A stretch of DNA of 64,000 nt. It comes from Alopecurus myosuroides (Eukaryota; Streptophyta; Magnoliopsida; Poales; Poaceae). The translations under genes were made by a program, and so were the position numbers. This document shows, piece by piece, positions 44,768 through 54,860 of the stretch (its first letter is position 1; the number at the start of each line of letters is the position of its first letter). The stretch covers positions 85,075,927 to 85,139,926 of the forward strand of contig CM054058.1 in the NCBI GenBank assembly GCA_028641055.1. Reading direction: 5' to 3'. The notes below the pieces were generated by a model. The model was not told where the DNA came from, did no database searches, and saw only the letters and a list, made by a program, of their open reading frames with translations.

Positions 44768-47506
44768 ATGGCACCACCTACCTTCAATTTCAATATGTTC
44801 ATGGAGAAAGAGAAATTAGCGAACAATGGAAGCAACTTTACCAACTGGGCACTTAACCTGACGATTCTCCTCACCGCTTGCAAGAAGCTCTATGTGCTTG
44901 ATGCACCTCTAGGTGACCAACCCGCTGATGATGCTTTCGATGAGAATAAAAATGTTTATCTGACTCAACAAGAAGACCACAGTATAGTTCACTGCGGCAT
45001 CCTCTATGGATTAGAGCCAGAGCTGCGAAAACGTTTCGAGAACAGCACTGCTTATGCCACAATGGGAGAATTGAAAATGATTTTCGATACCCATGCCGCA
45101 GTTGAGAGTTATGACGCTTCAGAAAAGTTCTTTAGCTGCATGATGGAAGAGAACAGCTCCGTTAGTGAGCACGTACTCAAAATGTCTGCGTACGCTGATA
45201 AGCTCATAGCCTTGGGAATATCGATTCCCATTGAGCTAGGGATACATCGTGTTCTCCAATCTCTGCCACCTAGTTACAAGAACTTCGTGATGAACTATAA
45301 TATGCAGAGCATGAAGAAGTCTCTTCCTGAGGTTCTCTCGATGCTTAAAACTGCTGAAGTGAAGATCAAGAAAGAACATCAAGTGTTGATGATCAATAAG
45401 ACCACTAGTTTCAAGAAAGGCAAGAAAGGCAAGCCAAGGGTAAACTTCAAGAAGGGTGGTAAATCTGTTGCTACTGCTGAGAAGAAAACCAGGCATGGCC
45501 CTAAGCCTGAGACTGAATGTTTCTATTGCAAGGGTACTGGCCACTGGAAGCGCAATTGCCCCAAGTATCTGGCAGATAAGAAGGCCGGCAAAGTGAACAA
45601 AGGTATATATGATATACTTGTTATTGATGTGTACCTTACTAGTACTCGCAGTAGCACCTGGGTATTTGATACTGGTTCGGTTGCTCACATATGTAACTCG
45701 AAACAGGAGCTGCAGAATAAGCGACCACTAGCAAAGGATGAGGTGACGATGCGCGTCGGCAATGGATCAAGAGTTGACGTGATCGCCGTCGGGACGATAC
45801 CTCTACGTCTACCATCGGGATTATTTATAAACCTCAATAAATGTTATTTGGTGCCCGCATTAAGCATGAATATCGTTTCTGGATCTTACTTAATGCGGGA
45901 CGGTTATTCCTTTAAGTCCGAGAACAATGGTTGTTCGATTTATATGAATAATATCTTTTATGGTCATGCACCTGAGAAGAATGGTTTATTTCTTTTGAAT
46001 ATTGATAATGTTGATACACATATCCATAATGTGAATGCCAAAAGAATTAAGTTAAATGATGATATTGCTACTTATTTGTGGCATTGCCGCTTAGGTCATA
46101 TTGGTGTTAAACGCATGAAGAAGCTCCATTCTGATGGACTCTTAGAATCACTTGATTATGAATCATTTGAAACATGTGAACCATGCCTTATGGGCAAGAT
46201 GACTAGAACCCCGTTTTCAGGATCTATGGAACGGGCGACAGACTTACTGGAAATCATACATACTGATGTATGTGGACCAATGAGTGTATCGGCGCGCGGT
46301 GGATATCGTTATTTTGTCACTTTCACAGATGATTTGAGTAGATATGGATATATTTACTTAATGAAACACAAATATGAAACGTTTGAAAAGTTCAAAGAAT
46401 TTCAGTGTGAAGTTGAAAATCATCGTAACAGAAAGATTAAATTTCTACGGTCTGATCGTGGAGGTGAATATCTAAGTTACGAGTTTGGCATGCATATGAA
46501 ACAATGTGGAATAGTTTCACAACTCACACCTGCCGGAACACCACAGCGAAATGGTGTTTCCAAACGTCGTAATCGTACTTTATTAGATATGGTTCGATCT
46601 ATGATGTCTCTTACAGATTTGCCACTATCGTTTTGGGGTTATGCACTAGAGACCGCTGCATTCACTTTAAATAGGGCACCATCTAAATCCGTTGAAACGA
46701 CACCGTATGAATTATGGTTTGGAAACAAACCTAAGCTGTCATTTCTAAAAGTTTGGGGATGCGATGTTTATGTGAAGAAGCTTCAACCTGATAAACTCGA
46801 ACCCAAAGCGGAAAAATGCGTCTTCATAGGATACCCTAAAGAAACAATAGGGTACACCTTCTATCACAGATCCGAAGGCAAGATTTCCGTTGGCAAGAAT
46901 GGATCCTTTTTGGAGAAGGAGTTTCTCTCGAAAGGTGTGAATAGTAGGAAGGTAGAACTCGACGAGGTTATTGAACCTTCTCTTCTTGGAATGGCGAGTA
47001 GCGCAGCGCCGGAAGTTGTTCCGGAGCCGACCCCGTCAGATGAAGAGAGAGTTAATGATCAAGATCATGAAACTCCAATAGAGGAAACTACCGCACCTCG
47101 CAGGTCAACTAGGGAGCGTGCAGCTCCTGAACTATACGGAGATCCCGTATTAAACTTCATGGTAGATGGAGGTGATGACCCTGCGACATATGAGGAAACG
47201 ATGATGAGCCCAGATTCCAACAAATGGCTTGAAGCCATGAAATCCGAAATAGGATCCATGTACGAAAACCAAGTTTGGACTTTGGTGGATTTACCCAATG
47301 ACCGCAAGGCCGTTGAGAACAAATGGATCTTTAAAAAGAAAACTGACGCTGATGGTAATGTGACCGTCTATAAAGCTCGACTTGTCGCAAAAGATTTCCG
47401 ACAAATTCAAGGAGTTGACTATGATGAGACTTTCTCACCAGTAGCGATGCTTAAGTCAGTTAGGATTATGTTAGCAGTTGCTGCATTTTTCGATTATGAA
47501 ATATAG
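44768..47506 (+). CDS. Angela gag-protease-integrase-RT polyprotein, ends at premature stop
   Basis: 912 codons from ATG 44768. Gag: residues 1-~250 (FTNWALNLTILLTACKKLYV). Zinc knuckle CX2CX4HX4C at 251-264 (CFYCKGTGHWKRNC). Protease DTG at about 301 (WVFDTGSVAHIC). Integrase: HCRLGH...CEPCLMGK zinc site (about 438-480); catalytic Asp 500 (HTDVCGPM) and Asp 563 (SDRGGEY). The catalytic Glu position, 35 residues later, is Lys 599 (codon AAA, 46562-46564; GVSKRRNRT), so integrase should be dead. RT starts about 840 (VWTLVDLPNDRKAVENKWIF). The frame stops at TAG 47504-47506 in place of the Trp expected in the Angela family before QMDVKT. Otherwise the sequence is well preserved. Confidence 0.95.
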   Translation: MAPPTFNFNMFMEKEKLANNGSNFTNWALNLTILLTACKKLYVLDAPLGDQPADDAFDENKNVYLTQQEDHSIVHCGILYGLEPELRKRFENSTAYATMGELKMIFDTHAAVESYDASEKFFSCMMEENSSVSEHVLKMSAYADKLIALGISIPIELGIHRVLQSLPPSYKNFVMNYNMQSMKKSLPEVLSMLKTAEVKIKKEHQVLMINKTTSFKKGKKGKPRVNFKKGGKSVATAEKKTRHGPKPETECFYCKGTGHWKRNCPKYLADKKAGKVNKGIYDILVIDVYLTSTRSSTWVFDTGSVAHICNSKQELQNKRPLAKDEVTMRVGNGSRVDVIAVGTIPLRLPSGLFINLNKCYLVPALSMNIVSGSYLMRDGYSFKSENNGCSIYMNNIFYGHAPEKNGLFLLNIDNVDTHIHNVNAKRIKLNDDIATYLWHCRLGHIGVKRMKKLHSDGLLESLDYESFETCEPCLMGKMTRTPFSGSMERATDLLEIIHTDVCGPMSVSARGGYRYFVTFTDDLSRYGYIYLMKHKYETFEKFKEFQCEVENHRNRKIKFLRSDRGGEYLSYEFGMHMKQCGIVSQLTPAGTPQRNGVSKRRNRTLLDMVRSMMSLTDLPLSFWGYALETAAFTLNRAPSKSVETTPYELWFGNKPKLSFLKVWGCDVYVKKLQPDKLEPKAEKCVFIGYPKETIGYTFYHRSEGKISVGKNGSFLEKEFLSKGVNSRKVELDEVIEPSLLGMASSAAPEVVPEPTPSDEERVNDQDHETPIEETTAPRRSTRERAAPELYGDPVLNFMVDGGDDPATYEETMMSPDSNKWLEAMKSEIGSMYENQVWTLVDLPNDRKAVENKWIFKKKTDADGNVTVYKARLVAKDFRQIQGVDYDETFSPVAMLKSVRIMLAVAAFFDYEI

Positions 47507-48750
47507 CAGATGGATGTCAAAACGCGTTCCTTAATGGTGACATTGAGGAAGAGTTGTATATGATGCAACCCAAAGGTTTTGTTGATCCTAAGGATGCTGA
47601 CAAGGTGTGTAAGCTTCAACGTTCCATTTATGGACTGAAGCAAGCATCCCGAAGTTGGAACCTCCGTTTTGATAAGGTGATCAAAGGTTTTGGATTTGTC
47701 CAAACATACGGAGAAGCTTGTATTTACAAGAAAGTGAGTGGGAGCTCTGTAGCATTTCTGGTACTATATGTGGATGGCATATTGTTGATTGGAAATGATA
47801 TAGAACTTTTAGAAAGCGTAAAAGGTTATTTGAACAATAGTTTTTCGATGAAAGACCTCGGTGAAGCAGCTTATATATTGGGCATCAAAATCTACAGGGA
47901 TAGATCAAGACGCTTAATTGGACTTTCGCAAAGTACATACCTTGACAATATTTTGAAGAAGTTCAAAATGGAAGATAGTAGGAAAGGGTTCCTACCTATG
48001 TTGCAAGGCAAGACGTTGAGTAAGACTCAATGTCCAGCTACAGCAGAAGATAGAGAAAAGATGGATAAGACTCCCTATGCTTCAGCCATAGGTTCTATCA
48101 TGTATGCTATGATATGTACAAGACCGGATGTGGCACATGCTATTAGTTTGACTAGTAGGTACCAATCCAATCCAGGTTTGGAACACTGGACTGCGGTCAA
48201 GAATATCCTAAAGTACTTAAGAAGAACTAAGGACATGTTTCTCGTATATGGCGGTGAAGAAGAGCTCGTCGCAAGATGTTACGTCGATGCTAGCTTCGAC
48301 ACTGATCCGGATGACTCTAAGTCTCAGTCCGGGTACGTATTTATTATGAATGGAGGAGCTGTAAGTTGGAGGAGTTCCAAGCAATCCGTGGTGGCGGGAT
48401 CATCAACAGAAGCGGAATATGTTGCTGCCTCGGAGGCAACACAGGAAGCAGTTTGGATGAAGGAGTCCATATCCGAACTAGGAGTGGTTCCGAGTGCGTT
48501 GGATCCAATGGTTATCTATTGTGACAACAATGGTGCCATAGCCAATGCTAAGGAACCAAGGTCTCACAAGAATTCCAAGCATATCAAGCGCCGTTTTCAC
48601 TCCATCCGTGAGCATGTCGCAGATGGGGATGTGAAGATTTGCAAAGTACATACGGATCTGAATGTGGCAGATCCATTGACTAAAACTCTCTCAAGGACAA
48701 AACATGATCAACACCAGAACTCCATGGGTGTTAGATTCATCACTATGTAA
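47507..48750 (+). pseudogene. Angela RT C-terminal half and RNase H
   Basis: Just after the stop, one G is missing near 47524 (AAAACGCGTTCC), shifting the frame. The reading resumes through MQPKGFVDPKDADKVCKLQR. The RT catalytic box reads LYVDGILLIGND: the second catalytic Asp of YVDD is Gly (codon GGC, 47776-47778). RNase H retains RCYVDASFDTDPDDSKSQSG, SSTEAEYVAASEATQEAV and YCDNNGAIANAKEP with its acidic residues. It ends HTDLNVADPLTKTLSRTKHD and a stop at 48748-48750. 398 codons are open. Together with the integrase lesion the element has at least four inactivating changes. Confidence 0.95.
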
Positions 48751-48772
48751 TATAGATTATTGCCCCTAGTGC

Positions 48773-48783
48773 AAGTGGGAGAC
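48773..48783 (+). promoter_or_regulatory. Angela polypurine tract
   Basis: AAGTGGGAGAC immediately before the 3' LTR. Confidence 0.9.
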
Positions 48784-50435
48784 TGAAGGGAATATGCCCG
48801 AGAGGCAATAATAAAGTGTTTATTATGTTATTCCTTGTTTATGATAGATGTTTATTTCTCATGCTAGAATTGTATTAACCGGAAACGTTGATACATGTGT
48901 GATTAATAAACAAACCAATGTTCCTAGTGAAGCCTCTCTTTTAACTAGCCCGTTGATTAAACAAATGATCAAGGTTTCCTGATCATGAACATTGGATGTT
49001 GTTGATAACGGGGTCATGTCATTAGGAGAATGACATGATGAACTTAAACCCTAAACTAAGTATAACAATACGATCAAGTCATTTAGTTTTGTTGTTATGT
49101 CTTACATTCGGAGTAACATTATTCCTTAGACCATGAGATCATGTTAATCGCTAATACCGAAAGAATACTTTGATGACATCAAACGTCACACCGTAAAAGG
49201 GTGACTATAAAGGTGGCATTGGATATTCGGAAAGTATTGGTTGAAGCTCATGGATCGAGAATGGGATTTGTCCATCCAATATGACGGATAGATATACTCA
49301 GGGCCCTCTCGGTGATATCACATCGACACCGCTTGCAAGCAAGTGATTTGATCACTAGGATGTTATATCACGGGAACGAGAAAATAGTACTTGTCGGATA
49401 ACGAGATCGAACAAGGTATAGTGGATACCGATGATCGGATCTCGGACAAGTAATATATCGCGAGACAAAGGGAAATCGTTACGACGTTGAAAGGTTCACA
49501 CGATCACGAGAGTCATCGTTGAATATATAGGAGTCATCACGGGTTTCCAGACCCCGCTGTTGATTATTGATCGGAGAGGAGTCTCGATCATGTCTATAAT
49601 ATTCACGAACCGTAGGGAGACACACTTAAGGTTCGATGAAGCGTTTGGAGAGGATACGGAATACCGAAGAATATTTTGGGCAGCTCCGGAATTGTTTCGG
49701 GGAAAATTGAAATAGTTCAAGGGGTTTTTCGTCGAACGGTTGTTAATAGAATTAAAAAATGGTTCGAGGTGCTGCATGCAAATGTTTGTTAATGGAATTA
49801 ACAAATATAAATAAAGAAATAAAAATGTTTTATTTATTAAAGAAAAACCTTTGGATTTTCCAAGTGGGAAATTAAGGGATATTTGAGTGGGTTTGAGTGG
49901 AGCTTCCACTCACATGAAGAGAGGAAGGGGTGGGGGCACCCATGGCTGGCCGCACCCCCCCTTTGGCTGCCTCCCCCTCCCCTATAAAAGGAGAGTGAGG
50001 GCTCTCTCTTCTCCACACACTTGCTCACACATTTTCCCTTCCATCCGCTGCTCCATTCCATGGTCTCCGGCTTGGCGAAGCCCTGACCGTGGGATTCTTC
50101 ACCACCACCACGCCGTCGTGCTGCTGGAATTCCGGAGGGATCCTCTACTTCCGCAACCCGCTGGAACGAGGGAACGGAAGTCTTCATCGAGTTGAACGTG
50201 TGACCGATTACGGAGGCACCGCCGGATTGTGGTGCTCTTCTTCTCGCTCGGGATCGGCGTGAGAACGACTACGCCAACAACGAGATCTTTTCTCGTACCA
50301 CTTAGAGTCTTCGAGGGTATGTTATCTCAAGACTCTCTTTCTCCCCGTTGCCTTTCATCTCATAGATTAGATCTTGGCCATTTGGGTTTATCGCGTGTAG
50401 GAAATTTTTTGTTTTCTATGCTACGTTCCCCTTCA
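48784..50435 (+). repeat. Angela 3' LTR
   Basis: 1652 bp, starts TGAAGGGAATATGCCC and ends TTCCCCTTCA. Nearly identical to the 5' LTR; a visible indel is TTTATTTATTTATTAAAG versus TTTATTTATTAAAG (about 42960/49830). Confidence 0.96.
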
Positions 50436-50638
50436 TTCTTTTGCTGCAAAAAAAAATAAACAGAACAAAATTTTAAAAAAGAAACGGCTGGGGAACAGCA
50501 GGCTGGGCCAAGCTCAGCCCACCACCCCAGCACGACCACGCGTGCGCGGCCCGCTGGCCCTTTCTTCAATCTCCGTACGGCTGACGTCACCAGACGCCAG
50601 CTCGCACGCGCCCGAGCTCCACCTGCTCCCTCCCGAGC

Positions 50639-50672
50639 CTATATCTACCCTCCTATCCCACCAAACCCTAGC
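50639..50672 (+). promoter_or_regulatory. Putative promoter of the chromovirus E LTR
   Basis: CTATATCT (50639) with AAACCCTAGCCCTAGG (about 50664, containing the telo-box AAACCCTA) just before a CT-rich leader. The same arrangement is at about 61119-61160 in the 3' LTR. Confidence 0.45.
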
Positions 50673-51344
50673 CCTAGGTCTCTGTTCCCCCTGCCGCCGC
50701 CAGCCATCCTCTCTTCCTTTCTTCCTCGCCAATTTCTGCCGGAGTTGTTGGGGGTGGAAGAACCGCGGAGGGGCTCACTGTCGACAAGTCGCCATGGGTC
50801 TTCTCCGTCCACGCTGAGGACACCTACGCCACCGCCTGAACACCTACTTCCTCTACAGCCACTGCAGCAGGGACCAGGGGACGGTGATCGACGACGACGA
50901 GCTCGACGCCGCCACGGCTATTCTGAACTTCTTCACCGCGCCGTCGCCACCGTCTGCTTCCCGGCTTCCTCTCGCCTCCGACAAACTCCCGGTGAGCTAC
51001 CGCAGCGATCCCGCCCTCTGTAACGATCGATCGCTTCCTGTACGCGCGCATCCACTTCTGAATCGCCGGCGGCATCCACCACCGTGCCGCCATGGTTACT
51101 GTTGAGCTCGTTTCTGTGCGTTCACGAGCACTCCAAGGACACGAACACGTTCCCCTAGCTACTGCACGCACATCCACCTACTCAGTGCCGCCAGATCGTG
51201 GCCTCAACGCCGGTAGCCCATCGTTCCTCCCCGCCGTTGTCAGTCACCGTCGCAAGACTGAAACTTCTTCAGTTTTCGTCAGTTAACGCTAACTGAATCA
51301 TATCCTGACTGCGCATCGGTTACTGTCAAACGAAGCGAGCACAC

Positions 51345-51397
51345 CCCAGTGGCAACGCCACATCGCGCGCACCCCCGAGCCCAGGGTTCGATCCCTG
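51345..51397 (+). other. tRNA-like T-arm module in chromovirus E 5' LTR
   Basis: CAGGGTTCGATCCCTG (51382-51397) forms a 5-bp stem around the loop TTCGATC, like a tRNA T-arm and B-box. CCCAGTGGC lies ~35 nt upstream (51345-51353). No full cloverleaf. Confidence 0.45.
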
Positions 51398-52580
51398 GCT
51401 CTCGCACGGGAGAAAATCCCATCTTTTTTCCGCGCAGCGCTGACAGGGTGGGCCCCCTGTCAGCCACACCGTTGCCACGCAAGCACACGCCGGCCCAGGG
51501 CCCATTGGCAGTGCCCTGGGTAGCTCTCTGTGCGGTACAAAATGTTTCCATCCTTTTCTGTTTTAAATCTAAGTCCTTTTGAATGACAGATTGGTCCCTA
51601 AAACTAAAACCCTAATAACTTTTATTTTATAATTCCAAATAACAAGAATAAAATATGTGCACTGCCCCAAATTCAATTATCTACCAATTGGTAACATTTG
51701 TTTTCTGTTTTGAATTTTCCAAATGCATTCCAAATTTGAATTCAAACAATTCATTTGTAATTTGCTAAAATCCATAACTAATTCATACTTAATCCAAATA
51801 ATGCAAATAAAATATGTTTTCCATGCTATTTAAAATAACCTATTCAAATATAAATTTTGTTTCATGGTTTGAATAATTAAAATTGCTTAAATAATTTAAA
51901 CCTTGTTTAAATCATTTAGATTTGATAAAATCATAACTTGCTCAAATTAAATTATTTTTGAACATGCAAAATATGTTTTCAAACTAGAAAAGTATAAACT
52001 TTTCAAATGTGAATTTGAATTTATGTTTTGAACAAATAAAATTCAAATAATATTCATACTTGTTTTAAACTCAATTAAAACTTGTTTAATTCATAATAAA
52101 TTCATCCTAATTCCTTTTTCCATAATTGAAACATGTAATCCATCTAAAATTTTGTGTACTTTCTAAATATGAATTTTGTTACTTGTTTTGAACAATTTAA
52201 CTTGATGAAAACAACAATTTTGGGTGTGACACCTTTAAGTAACCAAAATTTCCAAACTTAACAAATAATTTCCAAACCTTGTAAATCTCATTTTCCACTT
52301 GCATCTATTGTTGTTTTCTTCTTGTTATCATCATGCATGCATCATGCTAAACAACTTTCACATGATAATTAATTGTAGATCATTTGTTTCCACCCTAATG
52401 CATGGACCTTTTCCATATGCAATCCAATTGCATATGGGTCCATTTAACTTGTGTTACCATGTCAACAATTCTATTTTGATGCATCCATTAAATTGACATG
52501 CATCATCTCATGATTGTGCACTATGCCATGATATTGATTGTTTATCTTCCTGCATTGTTTGTTTGCTTCTTCTCGGATAG

Positions 52581-52658
52581 ACAACGACGTTGAGACCGAC
52601 GATCCTTACGACACCCCTTCTGAGGATCTAGCTCAGTACCAGGCTACTGGGTTTGCAG
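52581..52658 (+). other. Candidate LTR-encoded exon a (acidic)
   Basis: Acceptor TTCTTCTCGGATAG precedes and donor CAG|GTAAGT follows. In the open phase it reads NDVETDDPYDTPSEDLAQYQ then ATGFA. Joined to 53946 the phase fits. A copy exists in the 3' LTR (about 63071-63148). Confidence 0.4.
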
Positions 52659-52884
52659 GTAAGTTATCACTCACATGAACCACTGTGTTCCTTTCAACAT
52701 CGGTTACCGATACTTTCCGTTGTCTATTTTGCTAGCCCTATGTATAGTTGTTACTGTTACGAACCTATCACATGAATCCCTTAACCCTGATATTGCCTCA
52801 CCCCCACTCCTACAACCCCATTGTTTGAGCCAGTGTCTTACTAGTATGCTTAGGTTGTTTTGCTCGAGGATGTTACCCGTTACT

Positions 52885-52963
52885 ATTTGTAATTGTAACG
52901 CTTGTGGTTGGTAATAAAGGGCTGTGGGGGACTCCCCTGCAGTAGAAAATGTTTCAAAAAAAA
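52885..52963 (+). mobile_element. 79-bp poly(A)-ended retro-insertion with 14-bp TSD
   Basis: Flanked by TGTTACCCGTTACT (52871-52884) and TGTTACCTGTTACT (52964-52977). The insert contains AATAAA (52913 area) and ends in eight A. The 3' LTR has a single uninterrupted copy at about 63360-63374. This is the footprint of LINE-type target-primed insertion of a short polyadenylated RNA or SINE-like sequence. Confidence 0.85.
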
Positions 52964-53945
52964 TGTTACCTGTTACTTTCTGTTACTATACTTCTATTAT
53001 GTTCTGGGGGCTCGATGTTAATCAATCAACCTGTTAATAATAATATGCTGACAAGGCACCGGCAGGAGGCCCTGTGTGGTTTTGAGGCCTGCTAGTGTCG
53101 ACCCTAATAGGAAAAGGGTCTTGTCTACTGATCCATGATGAGCGCACTAACCGCATGTGGGAAGCGAGTATGGGCGCCCCCCTCAATTTGATTCGATTCG
53201 CATCTCGTCCAAATCACCTCATTTAGTTCGTGTTTTCCATTTGCCGCATGCATGTTTTTGCGAGCCCAGCGCAGGGTGGAACTTTTGTAGTCGGCATATA
53301 GGGGGGACACGGTCTTAGAGTGCTATGAGGGTCCCTTTTCTTCGGGGCTCGATTAGCCGTGCGCCCAAGGTGCTTTGGGCTTGATGCGAAGAAGAGTTGG
53401 GTTGTGTTGAGTACCCCGCTTGGTGGGAGGCATCCCATCTGGCGGGTTATTCTTACGTGTACGGCCAAATTGGTGCACCCCTGCAGGGATAAATCTTCTC
53501 GAGAAGCCGTGTTTTCCGCGGTTATGGTTGACTTGGTGAAAGTACTGGCTAACAAGTACTTAGAACAACTTACACCTAACTAATGATAACTTGACTAGTA
53601 ATAGACTTATTGACACAACAATTTGATCCATTACTCATTAATCCAACTGTGTGAGTTATCCTCGGATTGCTTCTTTGGATAAGGGGCGAGATCCAGGATG
53701 GGTTTGTTTGGTGGTAAAAAATAGTTGGTTACTATACGCTATCTTATCTCCTTTTTGTTAGCCGGAAGTTGTACTGTTTCTGTAGTTGGTTAGTGCAGCC
53801 AGTTGCAGCATCTTTCATATCCCCTTTCTTCCGTTGAACCCAAGGCATCTGTGCTTGGTGTTGACGGGCTACACTTTGGTGAACTGTGAGTCTTGCTTGC
53901 CAGTACGTTGTTGTACTGACCCCTTTGGGGTTTTGGTTTCCGCAG

Positions 53946-54010
53946 ACTACGCTTACGAGGATCCAGGTGACGGCTACTACGTGGAGTTTGACGAGGCTGC
54001 TGACGAGTAG
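53946..54010 (+). other. Candidate LTR-encoded exon b (acidic, with stop)
   Basis: Acceptor TTTTGGTTTCCGCAG precedes. The sequence encodes DYAYEDPGDGYYVEFDEAAD then E and TAG (54008-54010). It is in phase with exon a. An upstream exon with a start codon is not established (a donor at 50992 is one option). Confidence 0.4.
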
Positions 54011-54486
54011 ATAGCGGACCCGGGCAGGATCCGAGACTACGTGGATGGGCTCCGTCTTTCTTTCATTTCCCGGCTTCTTAAGCCTATTTGGATTTGTCTG
54101 TACTCAGACCCTTTGAATGCTTCCGCTGAGATGTAATGATGTTATGTTGGGACATGTGTCCTCTGGATGATTGTATTTGCTATTCTCTGCCCTAGTGAGG
54201 GCCAATTGCAACTTATTTCCATCTTTTGTGTCTTAGAGATATGTTGTGTTATCATTTTGTTCAACGCCGTTGACGTACCATGTGTGTATGGTATGAAGTA
54301 CGTCAATGGTAATATCTTGATTTCTATGGGATAGTTTACATCGACGATGGATAGTAGAGTTTGGTTGTCGCACATAAGTGCTGGCCTACTCGTAAGAGGA
54401 TGCGGGGGCAGATAAGCCCCGTAACCCATTCATCTACTATTCAGTTCGGCCCGGTGAGTATCCTTTAGAAGTCCGGGTGCGACAAA

Positions 54487-54500
54487 TGGTATCAGAGCCT
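54487..54500 (+). promoter_or_regulatory. Primer-binding site of chromovirus E
   Basis: TGGTATCAGAGCCT two bases after the LTR, complementary to initiator Met-tRNA. Confidence 0.95.
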
Positions 54501-54860
54501 GTCTGCCTGTAGGATCCATTTTACTGGTCGCAGTTGAGTCTAGAAACTATTTTGTAGCTATATAGGAAAAATGAAACGTGAGAGTAGGAATTCTGCCATT
54601 TTTCTTCTTTCCCCACCCACCCACCCTTTTCTGGTAAGGAAGTGCAACGTTGTTTTCTCTTCTCACCCAAACTTTCAAGTTAGGATTTCACGTGTTTTGG
54701 GTTCTCCGTAGTACCTCAGGAGTTTTGGTCTCGAGTTTTCCCGTTGTTGCTTCGATATCCTGTTCTTCTCAACATCCTTTTCGTCCGTTGAAACCTTGTT
54801 GTTGTTTTCCACTTCAGTTCTCTACCGGCGTCTAACCAAAACTTCCCCAATCATCTGCAG
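54501..54860 (+). other. Chromovirus E leader
   Basis: 360 bp, T-rich with no credible ORF, between the primer site and the extra ORF. TCATCTGCAG|ATG at its end resembles a splice acceptor, so the ORF might be reached by splicing. Confidence 0.6.

Larger units (their letters stand above)
41915..50435 (+). mobile_element. Angela/BARE/WIS-type Copia, complete (8.5 kb)
   Basis: LTRs 41915-43572 and 48784-50435, perfect 5-bp target duplication TTCTT (41910-41914, 50436-50440), primer site, gag-pol and polypurine tract are all present. The LTR start TGAAGGGAATATGCCCGAGA, followed by GGCAATAATAAAG, is a close variant of the Angela/BARE1/WIS signature. The LTRs differ at scattered positions and by a few small indels. 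Insertion is into the 5' LTR of E; the intact 3' LTR of E (60918 area) shows the empty site. Confidence 0.97.
50436..54484 (+). repeat. Chromovirus E 5' LTR, second part
   Basis: Resumes after the Angela insertion (TTCTT, 50436-50440) and ends GGGTGCGACA (54484). Aligns with 60918-64000 of the 3' LTR and then ~900 bp further. A GC-rich promoter/leader zone (50500-51540) is followed by an AT-rich zone (51580-52560) and a zone with exon-like segments. One 79-bp insert (52885-52963) is absent from the 3' LTR. The open frames here are not convincing genes apart from the acidic exons listed separately. Confidence 0.93.

Noticed and set aside
50542..51177. ORFs of 90-117 codons on both strands, repeated at 60917-61657
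   Set aside because: GC-rich LTR leader of chromovirus E; several frames are open at once, and the copies match simply because both are LTRs.
51360..51400. A tRNA gene
   Set aside because: Only a T-arm/B-box and a weak A-box-like block are visible; no acceptor stem or anticodon arm can be drawn.
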